A stretch of 23,894 bases of DNA from an uncultured Bulleidia sp. (GTDB taxonomy: Bacteria; Bacillota_I; Bacilli_A; Erysipelotrichales; Erysipelotrichaceae): positions 1 through 23,894 of the forward strand of contig CAKVIS010000028.1 in assembly GCA_934754415.1 (NCBI GenBank). Reading direction: 5' to 3'. Position 1 is the first letter of the stretch, and the number at the start of each line of letters is the position of its first letter. The position numbers and the translations under genes were made by a program. Below the pieces are notes generated by a model. The model made no database searches. It was given only the letters and a program-made list of their open reading frames with translations, and was not told where the DNA came from. Shown here piece after piece: positions 22,762 through 23,894 of this stretch.

Positions 22762-23538
22762 ATGCATAAGAATACAATGATAACCGGAGCAATTGTTGCT
22801 TTACTTGCAGGGGTGGTGGCTGTAAGTAATATTGATAAAGTGACAAATGCTATCAAACAGATGAAACGAGATAAGAATGCAGAAAATGCACAGGAAGTGA
22901 ATATTGATACCTTTGACAGTGCTGTACTGAAAGATTTCTCTCAGTCTTTACAGGAAAGAAAAAGTACAGAAGACTGGATAATGAATCTTGAAACATTGTA
23001 TGCAAGGGATAAAGATCTGGATCTGCACAGAACCATTACAGTAACACCAAGTGGAGCAGAGGGGGAAGTATCGTATACGATTGAAAATGTCTCGTATATT
23101 AAAGACAGAGAGGAACTTCATGAAGATCCCAATGCCCTTGGAAAATTGACAGAAGATCCATTGTTTATTGATGAAGATGGAAATCTTAAGAAAGAATGGA
23201 CATTTGTCTGTATAGACACTCTTATACAGAATACGGGTGATTCTGTAATTCCTATGTTCTATCAGTATGGGTATATCATGAGTGTAGAGGGATACAGCGA
23301 TGAAGGAAATCTTGGGTATACCAGCAGTGGAGTCATTTATCATTCTTATCAGCCTGGAGATTCTGCACAGCATGCGTTATATCAGAAAGATTTTGCGCCT
23401 GGTGATTCTTTTGAAAATACGTATGTTATAGCTGTGCCGGATGTGGTACTGGACAGTCTTCATACAGCTGTTGTAGTAAATGGTACAGCTGATTCTGATT
23501 TTCTTACAGATAGCAGTTATCTGATGAATCTTGAATAA
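22762..23538 (+). CDS. Membrane-anchored extracytoplasmic accessory protein, last gene of the operon
   Basis: The protein has 258 residues. One N-terminal hydrophobic helix (ITGAIVALLAGVVAVSNI, about residues 7-24) is followed by a Lys/Asn-rich spacer and a helical stretch (35-75). The extracytoplasmic beta-rich domain (about 90-250) includes WTFVCIDTLIQNTGDSVIPM and YQKDFAPGDSFENTYVIAV. The QNTGDS and PGDSFENTY segments mirror TNTSDTEQ and PGETYETEL in the 20659 protein, so the two probably share the DUF4352/telomere-repeat-binding-like Ig fold. It begins 1 bp after the ATPase stop and ends with a strong terminator. The function is unknown; an immunity or sensor role is possible. Confidence 0.68.
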   Translation: MHKNTMITGAIVALLAGVVAVSNIDKVTNAIKQMKRDKNAENAQEVNIDTFDSAVLKDFSQSLQERKSTEDWIMNLETLYARDKDLDLHRTITVTPSGAEGEVSYTIENVSYIKDREELHEDPNALGKLTEDPLFIDEDGNLKKEWTFVCIDTLIQNTGDSVIPMFYQYGYIMSVEGYSDEGNLGYTSSGVIYHSYQPGDSAQHALYQKDFAPGDSFENTYVIAVPDVVLDSLHTAVVVNGTADSDFLTDSSYLMNLE

Positions 23539-23548
23539 AAAGGGTTTG

Positions 23549-23737
23549 TTAACAAAATTGTGTAAGTTTCAAAAACTTATGCAATTTTTTTAATATATCT
23601 GCAGATTGAGCATATGCCGCGAAAGCCGCTTTATAAATGGGATATCTCCCTGCTACACTTGAAGGCTCAGTGTTACCAAAGGGCTGAATTTTGTTTCTGA
23701 CAAAATGCCATCTGGCAAAGATGGCAGTCGAAATCAT
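23549..23737 (-). other. Small open frame, doubtful (62 codons), likely mobile-element debris
   Basis: The frame is open for 62 codons with a protein-like composition (WHFVRNKIQPFGNTEPSSVA, then GRYPIYKAAFAAYAQ). It has no ribosome site, runs across the terminator of the plus-strand operon and lies beside an IS-like end. I have an impression that this type of sequence recurs near insertion sequences in related genomes, but cannot prove it. It could be a remnant of a gene rather than a working one. Confidence 0.2.
23555..23590 (+). terminator. Intrinsic terminator of the ABC operon
   Basis: AAATTGTGTAAGTTT pairs with AAACTTATGCAATTT (two wobbles) around CAA, ending in six T. Confidence 0.88.
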
Positions 23738-23741
23738 TAAT

Positions 23742-23780
23742 AAAAAATCTATCTATCAATTAGCCTTTGATAGATAGATT
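23742..23780 (-). terminator. Minus-strand intrinsic terminator at the edge of the IS-like end
   Basis: AATCTATCTATCAA and TTGATAGATAGATT are perfect 14-bp arms around a 7-base loop. On the minus strand six T follow, so it would stop transcription coming from the right, from whatever lies beyond the window. Confidence 0.72.
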
Positions 23781-23825
23781 GATTAAATAGTTCTTTAAAT
23801 ACTTCTTTTATTATATGATGTTAGA

Positions 23826-23894
23826 GTCAGGAGAATTTAGCCATTCTGGGTCAGGAGAAAAACGCCAATTTTGGTCAAAAGAAAAAAGCCAACA
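23826..23894. mobile_element. Phased 24-bp direct repeats, probable end of an IS21-type element
   Basis: Three units begin at 23826, 23850 and 23874, exactly 24 bp apart; the third is cut by the window edge. Each starts GTC(A)GGAGAA-like (third GTCAAAAGAA) and contains GCCA at the same offset. IS21-family elements have several such repeats at each end as transposase sites and start with TG. A TGTTAGAGTC at 23819 would fit as the tip. No istA/istB gene lies within the window. Confidence 0.55.

Noticed and set aside
23826..23894. Repeats at the right edge as a CRISPR array
   Set aside because: The units are directly joined with no spacers and only partly alike; IS-type terminal repeats fit better.

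Overview
The window looks like chromosome from a low-GC, Gram-positive gut-type Firmicute, most likely of the Erysipelotrichia group. The reasons are AT-rich DNA, strong GGAGG-type ribosome binding sites, lipobox lipoproteins, intrinsic terminators with long T runs, and a tmk-holB-ricT-rsmI block of the Firmicutes type. The lineage is an inference from gene style; no rRNA or tRNA gene is present to prove it.

Layout. (1) 1-900: the 5' part of an IS200/IS605-type tnpB on the minus strand, cut by the window edge, with two strong hairpins upstream. (2) 1143-5163: a compact plus-strand operon for a PhnDCE-type phosphonate/phosphate-ester importer (lipoprotein, ATPase, two different permeases) ending in a calcineurin-like metallophosphoesterase. 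(3) 5148-6775: a AAA_14/DUF4143 ATPase gene set between two copies of a ~105 bp direct repeat. Each copy carries the last codons of the phosphoesterase, its terminator and a 38-40 nt palindrome; a third, diverged palindrome lies just before the ATPase ribosome binding site. (4) 6816-8564, minus strand: an M15 D,D-carboxypeptidase-like protein and a LysR regulator. (5) 8671-10190, divergent from the LysR gene: a small PII-like protein and a CPA2-type cation/proton antiporter. (6) 10316-10858: an unrecognised 180-aa gene between two copies of a terminator/palindrome module. (7) 11049-16938: tmk, holB, ricT, rsmI, then an FHA-domain membrane protein, a lipoprotein and a zinc-ribbon membrane protein, nearly all overlapping or within 30 bp. 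(8) 17112-18536: three tandem paralogous XRE-type regulators, each with a membrane tail. (9) 18530-23538: a divergent accessory locus with secreted protein genes on both strands around a 78-nt inverted repeat. The plus-strand operon encodes a Tyr-rich secreted protein, two ABC-2-like permeases, one ABC ATPase and two membrane-anchored proteins with an extracytoplasmic domain. (10) 23539-23894: terminators and the likely end of an IS21-type element made of phased 24-bp repeats.

How it fits together. The phn block imports a phosphorus compound, and the last enzyme probably cleaves a phosphoester. LysR, the PII-like protein and the antiporter look like one regulated ion-homeostasis unit. The most interesting candidates for undescribed biology are the repeat-bounded ATPase locus and the secreted-protein/split-ABC locus preceded by three membrane-tailed XRE regulators.
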